Assembly (NCBI RefSeq): GCF_002910915.1
Contig: NZ_NEUF01000160.1
Location: 107,746-171,745 of the forward strand
Length of the DNA stretch: 64,000 nt
DNA from: Streptomyces sp. SM10
Lineage (GTDB): Bacteria > Actinomycetota > Actinomycetes > Streptomycetales > Streptomycetaceae
Direction of reading: 5' to 3'
Shown here: positions 8,509 through 16,906 of the stretch, piece by piece
Layout of the letters: the number at the start of each line of letters is the position of its first letter
Numbering within the stretch: position 1 is the stretch's first letter
Made by a program: the position numbers and the translations under genes
Notes under the pieces: model-generated
What the model saw: the letters and a program-made list of their open reading frames with translations, nothing else
The model's database searches: none
What the model was told of the DNA's origin: nothing

Positions 8509-9332
8509 ACAAGCTGCCCATCGCCGTGGCGATCCCCACGAAGAACGAGGGCCTGAACATCGCCGAGGCGGTGAAGTCGGTCCTGGGCCATTTCGAGGCG
8601 GTCGTCGTGGTGGACTCCCACAGCACCGACGACACGGCGAAGATCGCCGAGGAGTGCGGGGCCGAAGTCGTCACGTACACCTGGGACGGAGGGCACCCGC
8701 GCAAGAAGCAGTGGTGCCTGGAGAACGTCCGCACGGATCTGGACTGGATCCTGCTGCTCGACGGTGACGAGCGGCTCAGCCCCGGACTGCTGGCGGAGCT
8801 GCGGCGGATCTTCTCCGACCCGGAGAGCCCGAAGCCGGCGGCGTACGACATCCCCCTGGGGTACTGGTTCTCGGGGAAGCGGCTGCGGCACGGCTACACC
8901 ATCCGCAAGCGGTCGCTGACCGACCGGACCCGCAGCCACTACCCGGAGGTCGGCGATCTCGCGGCACCGGGTATCGGCGAGGTCGAGGGGCACTACCAGC
9001 CGGTCGCGGCCACCGCCGAGGCGCTGAGCAACCCGATCGAGCACCAGGACCTGGATCCGGTCACGGCCTGGTTCGAGCGGCACAACCGCTACTCGGACTG
9101 GGAGGCGTGGCTGGAGCACCACCCCGACGTCAAGGAACAGGTGCGGAAGGTGAAGTCCCGTCAGGGACAGCTCTTCCACAAGGCGCCGTTCAAGCCGCTG
9201 GTGTCCTTCGCCTACATGTACGTCTACCGGCGGGGCTTCCTGGACGGGCGCGCGGGACTGGACTTCGCGCTCGCCATGAGCTTCTACCGCTGGCAGATCG
9301 CACTGAAGTCGCGAGAGGACAGGACCGGTTGA
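8505..9332 (+). CDS. Family 2 glycosyltransferase
   Basis: A 275-residue inverting GT-A fold transferase of the WaaE/KdtX-like type. The N-terminus AVAIPTKNEGLNIAEAV, the VVVDSHSTDDT nucleotide-binding loop and the metal-binding DxD-like LLLDGDERL are clear. The C-terminal amphipathic part (FKPLVSFAYMYVYRRGFLDG) suggests membrane contact. It ends the gmd operon, overlapping the lipoprotein gene by four bases, and stops five bases before a convergent glycosyltransferase gene. It should add one sugar to the lipid-linked repeat unit. Donor and acceptor are unknown; fucose is possible from context only. Confidence 0.88.
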   Translation: MNKLPIAVAIPTKNEGLNIAEAVKSVLGHFEAVVVVDSHSTDDTAKIAEECGAEVVTYTWDGGHPRKKQWCLENVRTDLDWILLLDGDERLSPGLLAELRRIFSDPESPKPAAYDIPLGYWFSGKRLRHGYTIRKRSLTDRTRSHYPEVGDLAAPGIGEVEGHYQPVAATAEALSNPIEHQDLDPVTAWFERHNRYSDWEAWLEHHPDVKEQVRKVKSRQGQLFHKAPFKPLVSFAYMYVYRRGFLDGRAGLDFALAMSFYRWQIALKSREDRTG

Positions 9333-9336
9333 GCCA

Positions 9337-10497
9337 TCAGGCCCTCCGGCGGACCACGTCCTCGTAGGTCTGCCGGAGGGTTCGGGTGACCGCCTCGATG
9401 GTGAACTGCTCGTTGACCAGCTCCCACGCGGCCTTGCCCGCCCGGTCGCCCGCCTCCGGCTCCAGGAGCTCCAGGACGGCGTCGGCGACCTTCCGTGCGT
9501 TGGCGGCGTCCTCGCCGACCTTGCTGTCGATCACCCGGCCCGATCCCGCCCCCGCCACATCGGGGGCCTGCCCGCAGGTGCGGGTGATGACGACCGGGGT
9601 CCCGACCGACATCGCTTCCAGCACCGAGACCGGGAACGGCTCCTCGATCGCCGGCAGCACATACACGTCCGCCTCGCGGTCGGCGGCCAGGACGTCGTCG
9701 TGCTCCAACGGACCGACATGGTCCAGGGATTCGGCCACCCCCAGCTTCCGGGCCAGCGCGAGGGTGCCGGACAGCGCGCCGGTGTCCGGCCCGGCCATGA
9801 CGAAGCGGGCGTCCGGGTGGCGGGCGAGGATGTGCGGCATCGCCCCGACGAAGTCCTCGGGCCGCTTGCGCTCCTGGATCCGGGCGAGGTACAGCACGGT
9901 GGGCGGACGGCCGGGCTCGCGGGCGGGCTTGCGCTCCTGCGGGCGGACCCCGTTGACCAGCCGGACGGTGCGGGTGAGCGGGACGGGGGCGGCGACGGCG
10001 TTCACGTCGAGGCGCTCCATCTCGGTCAGATGCAGGACCGCGTCCGCCTCACGCAGCACCTTGCGGACCCCGAGGACGTCGGTGAGCTGGGCGACCTTCT
10101 TCTCGGTGGGGTCGATCATGCCGTGGGTCTGGACGACCAGGGGCGTACGGGTCGCCAGCGCGAGCAGCGCCACGGGCAGGGTCACCAGGTCCCGCATCAG
10201 ATGGACGTGGACGAGATCGGCACCCCGCATCATGCGGCGGGCGGTGTTCAGCAGCCCGGCGGAGGTGATCCCGCTGACCTCGAACATCGGGAGCAGGTGC
10301 CTGGCCTGGAAGAGGTGTACCGGAACTCCCTCCACCTGCTTGGGGAGTTCACCGTCGGGGAAGCCGTCGCCGAGGGCCATGACGCGCGCGTCGTCGCCGT
10401 GTTCCCGCTGGACCTTGGAGAGGTTGAACGCCACCCGGGTCGGACCGCCGAAGGCGTGGTCCGGAGTGTGGAGCGTGACAACATGCAGGATTTTCAC
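9337..10497 (-). CDS. Family 4 glycosyltransferase
   Basis: A 386-residue retaining GT-B transferase. The N-terminus shows KILHVVTLHTPDHAFGGPTR (glycine-rich acceptor loop). The C-terminal half has VLYLARIQERKRPEDF and the EPFPVSVLEAMSVGTPVV signature with the conserved E-x7-E motif that holds the nucleotide sugar. GTG at 10497 is chosen because AGGGGAA lies nine bases upstream; a longer reading from 10530 has no such site. It faces away from the polymerase gene and converges with the family 2 glycosyltransferase. It adds a sugar to the growing repeat unit; specificity is not predictable. Confidence 0.88.
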   Translation of the reverse strand: MKILHVVTLHTPDHAFGGPTRVAFNLSKVQREHGDDARVMALGDGFPDGELPKQVEGVPVHLFQARHLLPMFEVSGITSAGLLNTARRMMRGADLVHVHLMRDLVTLPVALLALATRTPLVVQTHGMIDPTEKKVAQLTDVLGVRKVLREADAVLHLTEMERLDVNAVAAPVPLTRTVRLVNGVRPQERKPAREPGRPPTVLYLARIQERKRPEDFVGAMPHILARHPDARFVMAGPDTGALSGTLALARKLGVAESLDHVGPLEHDDVLAADREADVYVLPAIEEPFPVSVLEAMSVGTPVVITRTCGQAPDVAGAGSGRVIDSKVGEDAANARKVADAVLELLEPEAGDRAGKAAWELVNEQFTIEAVTRTLRQTYEDVVRRRA

Positions 10498-10630
10498 GAG
10501 AGTTCCCCTTGATCTCGGCAGACCGTTCACAGACTAGTCATCCCATCACCTCATGTGGGCGGATTCGTTAGAGTGTTCGCGGGCCACGAGGCCGGCGAAC
10601 GGGCCCCTGAGGGCCGGTGATCGGGGGGTC

Positions 10631-12151
10631 ATGACGTCCGTGCACGAGACGGTGGGAGCCGCGCCCGCCCGAAAGGGTGCTCCGCGCCCCGGGGCCGAGC
10701 CCCCGGAGCGGCCGATCGCCTGGTCGATGCTGTCGCGCACGCTCTCCATACCGCTCATCCTCGGCCTGGTCTGCTTCCTGCCCGCGGTGATCGCCGCCCA
10801 GCCCGGCGACGGGGTCCGGGACACGGCGTACTGGCTGCAACTGGTGCTGACCTGCTATGCGGGGGCCCGGCTGGCGACGATGATCCTCTCCACCCGGCGG
10901 CGGCTGCTCCAGGGCGTCTTCTGGATGTTCGTGTACATCGCGATGGGCGTGGCCCCCTTCGCCCAGGTGGTGATCGGGCAGACGCCGACGCCGATGGTGG
11001 GGCCCCGCCAGGACCTGGTCACGGCCATCGCGATGGTCCTGGTGGGGTGCGCCGCCTACGACCTGGGGGCGCTGCTGGCCTCGCGGCGCCCGCTGCGCCG
11101 GCGCACCCCCTCCGCGCGCGGCCCGGGCGGGGGGCCCGCCGTGGCGCATCCGGTGCGGCTTCGACTACTGGTGCTGCTGGCGTTCACGGCGAGCGCGTTC
11201 TACGTGCTGAAGCTCGGCGGGCCCGCGGTCTTCTTCACCAGCCGGCAGGAGATCAACGAGACCGTCGCGGCGAGCGGAGTGACCGCGGAGGGGTCCAACG
11301 TGGGCTCGGCGTTCATCAAGGGCTTCGGCCAGGTCCCGGCGCTGTTGGCGCTGCTCTTCTACACCCGCCGTCTGGCGACCTCGCGCAGGGCGCGGCGCTC
11401 GCCCTCGACGGTGCTGGTGTGGGTGGCGCTGTCGGGCCTGAACCTCCTGGTGAACAACCCCATCTCCAACGCCCGTTACTGGTTCCTGACCGTCGTGGTG
11501 TCGCTGCTGTTCGCCGCCTTTCCGAGCAGTGCGGCGGTCTACCGGACGGTGCTGACGACGGGAGTGGTGGGGGCGCTGGTGCTGTTCCCGTACGCGGACA
11601 GGTTCCGGTACGAGGAGGGGGGACAGCGGGCGGTGCAGTCGGCCTCGGTCTTCGACCCGCTGGTGACCAAGGACTACGACCAGATGGTGATGTTCGCCAA
11701 CACCATCTCGTGGGTCGACACCCGGGGCCATACCTACGGTCGCCAACTGGCGGGATCCGGGCTGTTCTTCGTGCCCCGAGCGCTGTGGAGCGGCAAGCCG
11801 GAGGACACCGGGGTCCGGGTCGGGCAGTGGATGGGCCTGCGGATGACCAACCTCTCGGCTCCGCTGTGGACCGAGTTCTGGGTCGACTTCGGCGCCTCGG
11901 GAATCATCGGCGGTCTCGCGCTGATCGGATACGTGTCGGCGCGCACCGACCGCAGGTACGCCCGGGCCGTCACCCGGGCGGGCCCCGGCCCGGGGAGCAC
12001 CCTCGCGATCGCAGCGCCGCTGATCGCGGGGTACACCTTCATCCTGCTGCGTGGTCCGCTGCTCCAGGCGGCGGGGAAGCTGGCCATCGGAGCGCTCTGC
12101 CTCGTGCTGATCACGACGTTCAGGGAGCAGAGGGCAGCGCGTCGGCGCTGA
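10631..12151 (+). CDS. Wzy-like polysaccharide polymerase
   Basis: A 506-residue integral membrane protein with about ten to twelve hydrophobic helices and no soluble enzyme domain. A large extracytoplasmic loop with RALWSGKPEDTGVRVGQWMG lies between late helices, as in O-antigen/EPS polymerases, and is followed by FWVDFGASGIIGGLALIGYV. ATG 10631 follows GATCGGGGGG; an upstream in-frame ATG at 10553 would add 26 charged residues ahead of the first helix. It sits between glycosyltransferase and flippase genes, as expected for the Wzx/Wzy route. Wzy proteins share little sequence, so the call rests on topology and context. The 3' end overlaps the convergent flippase gene by 32 bases. Confidence 0.72.
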   Translation: MTSVHETVGAAPARKGAPRPGAEPPERPIAWSMLSRTLSIPLILGLVCFLPAVIAAQPGDGVRDTAYWLQLVLTCYAGARLATMILSTRRRLLQGVFWMFVYIAMGVAPFAQVVIGQTPTPMVGPRQDLVTAIAMVLVGCAAYDLGALLASRRPLRRRTPSARGPGGGPAVAHPVRLRLLVLLAFTASAFYVLKLGGPAVFFTSRQEINETVAASGVTAEGSNVGSAFIKGFGQVPALLALLFYTRRLATSRRARRSPSTVLVWVALSGLNLLVNNPISNARYWFLTVVVSLLFAAFPSSAAVYRTVLTTGVVGALVLFPYADRFRYEEGGQRAVQSASVFDPLVTKDYDQMVMFANTISWVDTRGHTYGRQLAGSGLFFVPRALWSGKPEDTGVRVGQWMGLRMTNLSAPLWTEFWVDFGASGIIGGLALIGYVSARTDRRYARAVTRAGPGPGSTLAIAAPLIAGYTFILLRGPLLQAAGKLAIGALCLVLITTFREQRAARRR

Positions 12152-13364
12152 GCACCTCACCCGCCGCGGGGCTCCGGCGCCGCAGTCGCACGACCCGGGT
12201 CCAGGTGGCGACGGCCTTGCAGACCGAACCGAGGCACAGCCCCCAGGCCGCACCGGGCACCCCGCCCAGGGCGTAACCGCCGGCCATGAAGACGACGGCG
12301 GTCAGCGAGAAGACCACCTGGATGCTCAGCGTCGTACGCGGGTCGAGCATGCGCAGGGCGAGCAGTCCGCAGGTCCCGGCGGCCATGGCGGCGTACTGGC
12401 TGCCGGTCGCCGGAAGGAGCGCCGATGCCACCGGCCAGGTGTCGCCGAGGAGTTCGCGGCCCGCCCGGTCGGGGAGCAGCACCAGCGCCGTGGCCCAGAG
12501 GGCGGCGGTGCCGGCGAGTACGGCGGCGAGCGCCGCGGTGGCACGGACCCGGCGCCGCTCGCCGGTGATGCGGCCGAGCAGCGGCGGGCCGAAGGAGGTG
12601 GCGGAGGTGAACAGCACGTTGAGCGGTCCGAAGAGGGTGGTCGCCCCGCGCAGCGCGCCGACCAGGAGCGGATCGGCCACGGCGCCGAGGCCGAGCACCG
12701 ACAGCTGGCCGGTCGCGTTGCCCACGCCGAACTCGACGACGAAGCGCTGCCCCAGGTAGCCCCGGCTCAGCATGGGGCGCAACCGTACCGGCGTTCCGCT
12801 GGTCGCGCGGTGCAGCAGGAGGGCGGAGAGCAGGAGTGCGGGGAGGGCGGACAGCCCCCACACGGCGACCAGCCGGGCGGGGCCGGTCCCGTACCCCTGG
12901 GCGGACAGTGCGCCGAGTGCGCAGACCAGTCTCACCAGGTCCGAACCCAGAGCGAGATGGGGCCGCTGGAGGGTGGAGAAGGCGTAGCGCAGGGCGTCCT
13001 GCCCGAGCACCACCGGCAGGACGAGTCCGAGTACGGTCAGGGCGCGTGCGGTGTCCCCGGGGACGAGGACGCAGACGCCGGCCATCAGTGCGCCGAGGAC
13101 CGCCGACGCCGCGACGGTGAACACGGCGGCCGAGCGGCAGGCCCCCCGGGCGTCCTCTCCGCCACCGCGCCGAAGCACCAGTGGCTGGCCGGTGTAGGCG
13201 CCGCCGGCGCCCAGCAGCACCGTGAAGACGAGGTAGACGGCGGAGAAGCGCGCGAAGTCGGTCACGGTGGTCAGCCGTGCGGCGGCCACCAGCACCAGGA
13301 TGTTGGTCAGGGCCGCCACCCCCTGGTCCGCGACCGAAGCGACGATCGCGGTGCGGGCTCTCAC
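12120..13364 (-). CDS. Wzx-like polysaccharide flippase
   Basis: A 414-residue membrane protein with about twelve predicted helices, belonging to the MVF/oligosaccharidyl-lipid exporter superfamily. The first helix region (SVADQGVAALTNILVLVAAA) and the TTVTDFARFSAVYLVF segment are typical of Wzx/PST proteins that move undecaprenyl-PP-linked repeat units across the membrane. GTG at 13364 overlaps the stop of the Wzz-like gene (GTGA). It is therefore the third cistron of a minus-strand operon: glycosyltransferase, Wzz-like, flippase. The assignment to Wzx rather than another MVF transporter comes from the locus. Confidence 0.78.
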   Translation of the reverse strand: MRARTAIVASVADQGVAALTNILVLVAAARLTTVTDFARFSAVYLVFTVLLGAGGAYTGQPLVLRRGGGEDARGACRSAAVFTVAASAVLGALMAGVCVLVPGDTARALTVLGLVLPVVLGQDALRYAFSTLQRPHLALGSDLVRLVCALGALSAQGYGTGPARLVAVWGLSALPALLLSALLLHRATSGTPVRLRPMLSRGYLGQRFVVEFGVGNATGQLSVLGLGAVADPLLVGALRGATTLFGPLNVLFTSATSFGPPLLGRITGERRRVRATAALAAVLAGTAALWATALVLLPDRAGRELLGDTWPVASALLPATGSQYAAMAAGTCGLLALRMLDPRTTLSIQVVFSLTAVVFMAGGYALGGVPGAAWGLCLGSVCKAVATWTRVVRLRRRSPAAGEVLSADALPSAP

Positions 13365-15049
13365 CGGCGCGCCCCCGGAAGGGTGACGGAGCGCAGTCCC
13401 ATCGTCTCGGCCGGGTCCCCACCGGGCGCCGGCGCGTCCGGACCCGCGGGGGGTCCGTCCGGTCCTCCGCCGGTACGCCTGCGGGAGGACCTGGGCGCGC
13501 GCTCGGCGCGGCGGAACCGGCCGCGCCCCGGGTGGAGCAGGGCGCCGAGCACCGACCCTCCGGAGGCGCCGATGATCTCGCGGATGCGTTCCAGGTCGCT
13601 GCGGTGCACCTCACGGGGGTCACAGACGATCATGACGCCCTCGACCCGGTCCACGAGGGCCACGGCATCGGCGTACGACAACACCGGCGGGGCGAGGACG
13701 ATGACCACGGCGCCCGGCCGGTCGGCCTCGGCGACGATGCGGCCGACGGACGCGGAGGTCAGGGCGCGTGGCACGTTGTCCGCGGTGGCCCCGGCCACCA
13801 GGGCGAAGGCCCCGGAGCCGGGCACGTCCACGTTGGAGCGGCCGCCGGCCGGCCAGCTGCGGTCGCCCTCATCGGCGGCCCAGCGCGGCGGCCTGACCTC
13901 GTGGGCCGCCGGGCCCAGGTCACGGGCGAGGGACGGGGTGCGCAGGTCGGCCTCGACGAGCAGGACCTCGCGCCCCATCTCGGCGAAGGCGGCGGCCAGG
14001 TTGGCCGCAGCGGCGGACGCGGCGGCGTTGTCCCCGCGTGGCGCGGTCACCAGGAGACGGCGCCGCTCGGCGAACGAGGGGTCGTAGGCGAGCCGGAAGG
14101 CGACCGCACGGTACTCCTCGGCCAGCCGCGACCCGCTTCGTCCGATGGCGAGCAGAGCCCCTGCTGCCGTGCGCTCCCTCGGCAGGGTGCCGAGCAGCGG
14201 CGCACCGAGCGAGCGCACCAGCTCGCGGGGGGAGCGCACGGCGGGGTCGAAGACGAGGCGCACCCAGGACAGCAGCAGCCCGAGGGCAAGGCCGACGACC
14301 GCGCCGAGCCCGAGGAGCAGCGGGAGCCCTGCGCCGCTGGGCTCGGTGGGGGCGACGGGCTTCTTGTTGAGGTAGCCGGGAGTGGTGTCGAGTGCCCCCA
14401 GTTCGGAGATCTTCCGGCTCAGTTCGGAGATGGAGACGATGATGTTGGCGCGGGCGCTGCTGACGTCGTCCGCGGCATCGACGCCGGTCCGCTCCTCCAG
14501 CAGGTCGCGCTTCTCCTCCAGCGGTTTCAGCTGGGCGCGGTAGCCGTTGGCCATGTTGTCGATGCTCTCCTCGGTACGCGCCTTCCGGTGCGCGAGGTAG
14601 GCATTGGCCAGGGCTTCTGCGCGGGATCTGGCCTGCTCCGGGGTGTCCCCCGTGTAGGAGAAACGCAGGGTCAGGGTGTTGGGCGGGTTGGTCACCTGGA
14701 GGCCCATGAGGAGCTTCCGCGCGGTGACGTCGTCGCCCTCCTTGAGCAGGGTGGCGGCGGCCAGGTCACCGACGGTGTCACTGACCGCGGTCTGCCGCTC
14801 GGAGCCGATGTTGATGCCCTTGTCCGCGGAGGCACCGGTGGCGAACGGGTCGGAGGTGGCGGAACGTACCTGCACCTCTCCGGTGGCCGCGTAGGTGTCG
14901 TCACCGCTGAGCGCGAGGAAGCCCCCGCCGAGCAGGCCCACGACGACGCCGACGACGAGCAGGGCGCGGTAGCGCAGGAGCTGGCGGAACTGGTCCCGCA
15001 GCAGCGCCGGTTCGTCGTGGTCGTCCGCCGGGCGGATCGGATGTGTCAT
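13361..15049 (-). CDS. Wzz/BY-kinase-like chain-length protein with degenerate ATP site
   Basis: A 562-residue protein with the layout of actinobacterial co-polymerase/tyrosine kinase fusions. A membrane helix lies at about residues 30-50, followed by an extracytoplasmic Wzz domain with coiled-coil, a second helix near 250-270 (LPLLLGLGAVVGLALGLLLS) and a cytoplasmic BY-kinase-like domain. In that last domain the Walker A region near residue 336 reads APRGDNAAASAAAANLA, so the GK(S/T) with its catalytic Lys is absent. Walker A' is LLVEADLRTPSL with Glu for Asp, Walker B has no Asp, and the tail has no tyrosine cluster. It probably controls polymer length without phosphotransfer. It is coupled by overlaps to both neighbours. 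Confidence 0.85.
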   Translation of the reverse strand: MTHPIRPADDHDEPALLRDQFRQLLRYRALLVVGVVVGLLGGGFLALSGDDTYAATGEVQVRSATSDPFATGASADKGINIGSERQTAVSDTVGDLAAATLLKEGDDVTARKLLMGLQVTNPPNTLTLRFSYTGDTPEQARSRAEALANAYLAHRKARTEESIDNMANGYRAQLKPLEEKRDLLEERTGVDAADDVSSARANIIVSISELSRKISELGALDTTPGYLNKKPVAPTEPSGAGLPLLLGLGAVVGLALGLLLSWVRLVFDPAVRSPRELVRSLGAPLLGTLPRERTAAGALLAIGRSGSRLAEEYRAVAFRLAYDPSFAERRRLLVTAPRGDNAAASAAAANLAAAFAEMGREVLLVEADLRTPSLARDLGPAAHEVRPPRWAADEGDRSWPAGGRSNVDVPGSGAFALVAGATADNVPRALTSASVGRIVAEADRPGAVVIVLAPPVLSYADAVALVDRVEGVMIVCDPREVHRSDLERIREIIGASGGSVLGALLHPGRGRFRRAERAPRSSRRRTGGGPDGPPAGPDAPAPGGDPAETMGLRSVTLPGARR

Positions 15050-16338
15050 CGGCGCGCTCCCCCTTGTGTGTCCCCGGCTCGCGCGGTTCCCGCTCCCGCG
15101 TCCCCCAGGGCCTCGGCGAGCAGGGCGTCGAAGCGGGCGAGACCCGCCTCCCTGCTCAGGTGCTGTGCGACGTACCTCGGCCCGTGGGATCCCAGCGCCT
15201 CCGCCGCCGGCGGATCGGCGGCCAGTCCGCGTACGGCGGCGAGGAGCGCGGCGGGGTCCTCGGGCGCCACCAGGACTCCCGCCCCCGAGCGGCGCACCTC
15301 GTCGGCGGTGCCGCCCTCGCCGGCGACCGAGGCGACGACGGGGCGTCCGGTGACGAAGTACGAGGTGAGCTTGGACGGCACGCTCATGTCCAGCACGGAG
15401 GCCCGCTGCGTCACCGCGAGCACGTCGGCGGCGGCGAGCACGTCGGTGAAGCCGTCCGCGCCCGCCGGCGGGAGGAAGTCGAGGTTGGGCAGCCCCGCGG
15501 CCCGTTCGCGCAGCCCGTCACGCTGGTTGCCGTCGCCCATGAGGACGACCCGGATGTCGGGGGCCAGCCGCGCCAGGTCGACGAGGACGTCGAGTCCCTG
15601 CTTCAGCCCCATGTTCCCGGAGTGGAGCAGCACGGGGGTCTCCTCCTTCCAGCCGAGGCGCGCGCGGGTGGCGGCGCGGTCGGCCGAAGGTCCTTCCACA
15701 TGCGTCCAGTTGGGGACCACACGGATGCGCCCGGGGTCCACCCCGAGGGCGGTGACGCCTTCCACGAAGCTCTCGTGGATGACACCGACGAGGGCCGCTC
15801 CGCGCAGTGCGTACCGCTCGGCCCGGGCGGCGACGGCCGCCGCCCTGCCTCCCCCGCGGATGCCGCTCTGCGCGGCGGCGGCGCCCATCAGGTCCTGGAC
15901 GACGGGTATGTGGGGGACGCGGTGGCGGTGCGCCAGCCGGGCGGCGATCACACCGCCCGCGAGGCTCGGCATCTGGGAGATCACGGCGTCGGGGCGTCCG
16001 GAGGGCGGGGCGAGGATGCCGTGGGCGAGCACGGAGGCCTCGAACGCACCTCTGCGCAGCGCGGTCTGACGGGGTGGTACGTAATGGCGGCGCCGGTGCA
16101 CGCGCACGCCCTCGCGGCTCTCCACCCTCCGCCACGCACCCCGGTACCGCTCGTCCACCCGCCAGGCGGGGTAGTGCGGCATGCCGGTCAGGACCTCGGT
16201 CCTGGCCCCCGACGCCGCCCAGTGCTCGGCGAGCTGGGTGGCGTACGGCCCGATGCCCGTCAGCTCGGGGGCGTAGTTGGTGGAGACCACGAGAAGTCTG
16301 CGGTTCTCGAACAGCTTCTGATGCTCAGCAGCGGACAA
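15046..16338 (-). CDS. Family 4 glycosyltransferase (WcaI-like)
   Basis: A GT-B transferase of about 430 residues. It has LLVVSTNYAPELTGIGPY near the N-terminus, VVPNWTH, VLLHSGNMGLKQGLD, and the C-terminal ASVLDMSVPSKLTSYFVTGR nucleotide-sugar signature typical of WcaI-like enzymes in colanic-acid-type loci. The start is uncertain. TTG at 16338 follows GGGGGGAAGG and leaves a 118-bp divergent region for promoters; an in-frame GTG at 16413 would add 25 residues without a ribosome site. It is first in the operon with the Wzz-like and flippase genes. It probably adds fucose or another late sugar; this is inference. Confidence 0.85.
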   Translation of the reverse strand: MSAAEHQKLFENRRLLVVSTNYAPELTGIGPYATQLAEHWAASGARTEVLTGMPHYPAWRVDERYRGAWRRVESREGVRVHRRRHYVPPRQTALRRGAFEASVLAHGILAPPSGRPDAVISQMPSLAGGVIAARLAHRHRVPHIPVVQDLMGAAAAQSGIRGGGRAAAVAARAERYALRGAALVGVIHESFVEGVTALGVDPGRIRVVPNWTHVEGPSADRAATRARLGWKEETPVLLHSGNMGLKQGLDVLVDLARLAPDIRVVLMGDGNQRDGLRERAAGLPNLDFLPPAGADGFTDVLAAADVLAVTQRASVLDMSVPSKLTSYFVTGRPVVASVAGEGGTADEVRRSGAGVLVAPEDPAALLAAVRGLAADPPAAEALGSHGPRYVAQHLSREAGLARFDALLAEALGDAGAGTARAGDTQGGARR

Positions 16339-16456
16339 CGGATGATCGCCTTCCCCCCGGAACAGCCTCTTCCTTGAGCTTATCCGTTCACGGGTTGCAC
16401 AAGTGTTCTTCACAGTAAGGTCGTTGCACCAGTTCCACCGTGGGGGGAGAGAACGG
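16339..16456. promoter_or_regulatory. Divergent promoter region, glycosyltransferase / cytidylyltransferase
   Basis: This 118-base gap separates two divergent starts of the polysaccharide locus. A comparatively A+T-rich patch (TTGCACAAGTGTTCTTCACAGTAAGG, split here only for description) is the best place for promoters. GGGGGAGAG gives the cytidylyltransferase a good ribosome site. I see no clear operator. Confidence 0.35.
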
Positions 16457-16906
16457 ATGGTGCAGCACAGAGTCGGTTACGCACCGGGGGTGTACGACCT
16501 GTTCCACGTCGGCCACCTGAACATCCTGCGGCATGCCCGCAGCCAGTGCGACTACCTGGTGGCCGGGGTCGTCTCCGACGAGATGGCAGCGCTGGCCAAG
16601 GGCCACAAGCCGGTGATCCCGTTGCGCGAGCGGCTGGAGATCGTGCGGAGCGTGCGCTACGTGGACGCGGCGTTCGTGGAGACGGTTCCGGACAAGGTCG
16701 AGACCTGGCAGCAGGTCCGCTTCGACGTCATCTTCAAGGGCGACGACTGGCGGGGCACGGAGAAGGGCGAACGCCTGGAGCGGGACTTCGCCGAGGTCGG
16801 CGTGGAGGTCGTCTACTTCCCGTACACCGTGCACACGTCCAGCACCCAGCTGCGCAGGGCGCTGGACGTGCTCGTCAGCCGGCCCGGAGCGCTCTCAGCT
16901 CCCTGA
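16457..16906 (+). CDS. TagD-like cytidylyltransferase
   Basis: A 149-residue nucleotidyltransferase that activates an alcohol phosphate as a CDP derivative. The glycerol-3-phosphate cytidylyltransferase motif GVYDLFHVGHLNIL (HxGH) is intact near residue 12, as are the PLRERLEIVRSVRYVD and FKGDDWRG segments. The final RTSST-type motif appears as HTSSTQLRR. ATG 16457 has GGGGGAGAG eight bases upstream. It converges with, and overlaps by 32 bases, a CDP-alcohol phosphotransferase gene that would use such a product. The exact alcohol (glycerol, ribitol, inositol or another) cannot be read from sequence. Confidence 0.85.
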   Translation: MVQHRVGYAPGVYDLFHVGHLNILRHARSQCDYLVAGVVSDEMAALAKGHKPVIPLRERLEIVRSVRYVDAAFVETVPDKVETWQQVRFDVIFKGDDWRGTEKGERLERDFAEVGVEVVYFPYTVHTSSTQLRRALDVLVSRPGALSAP

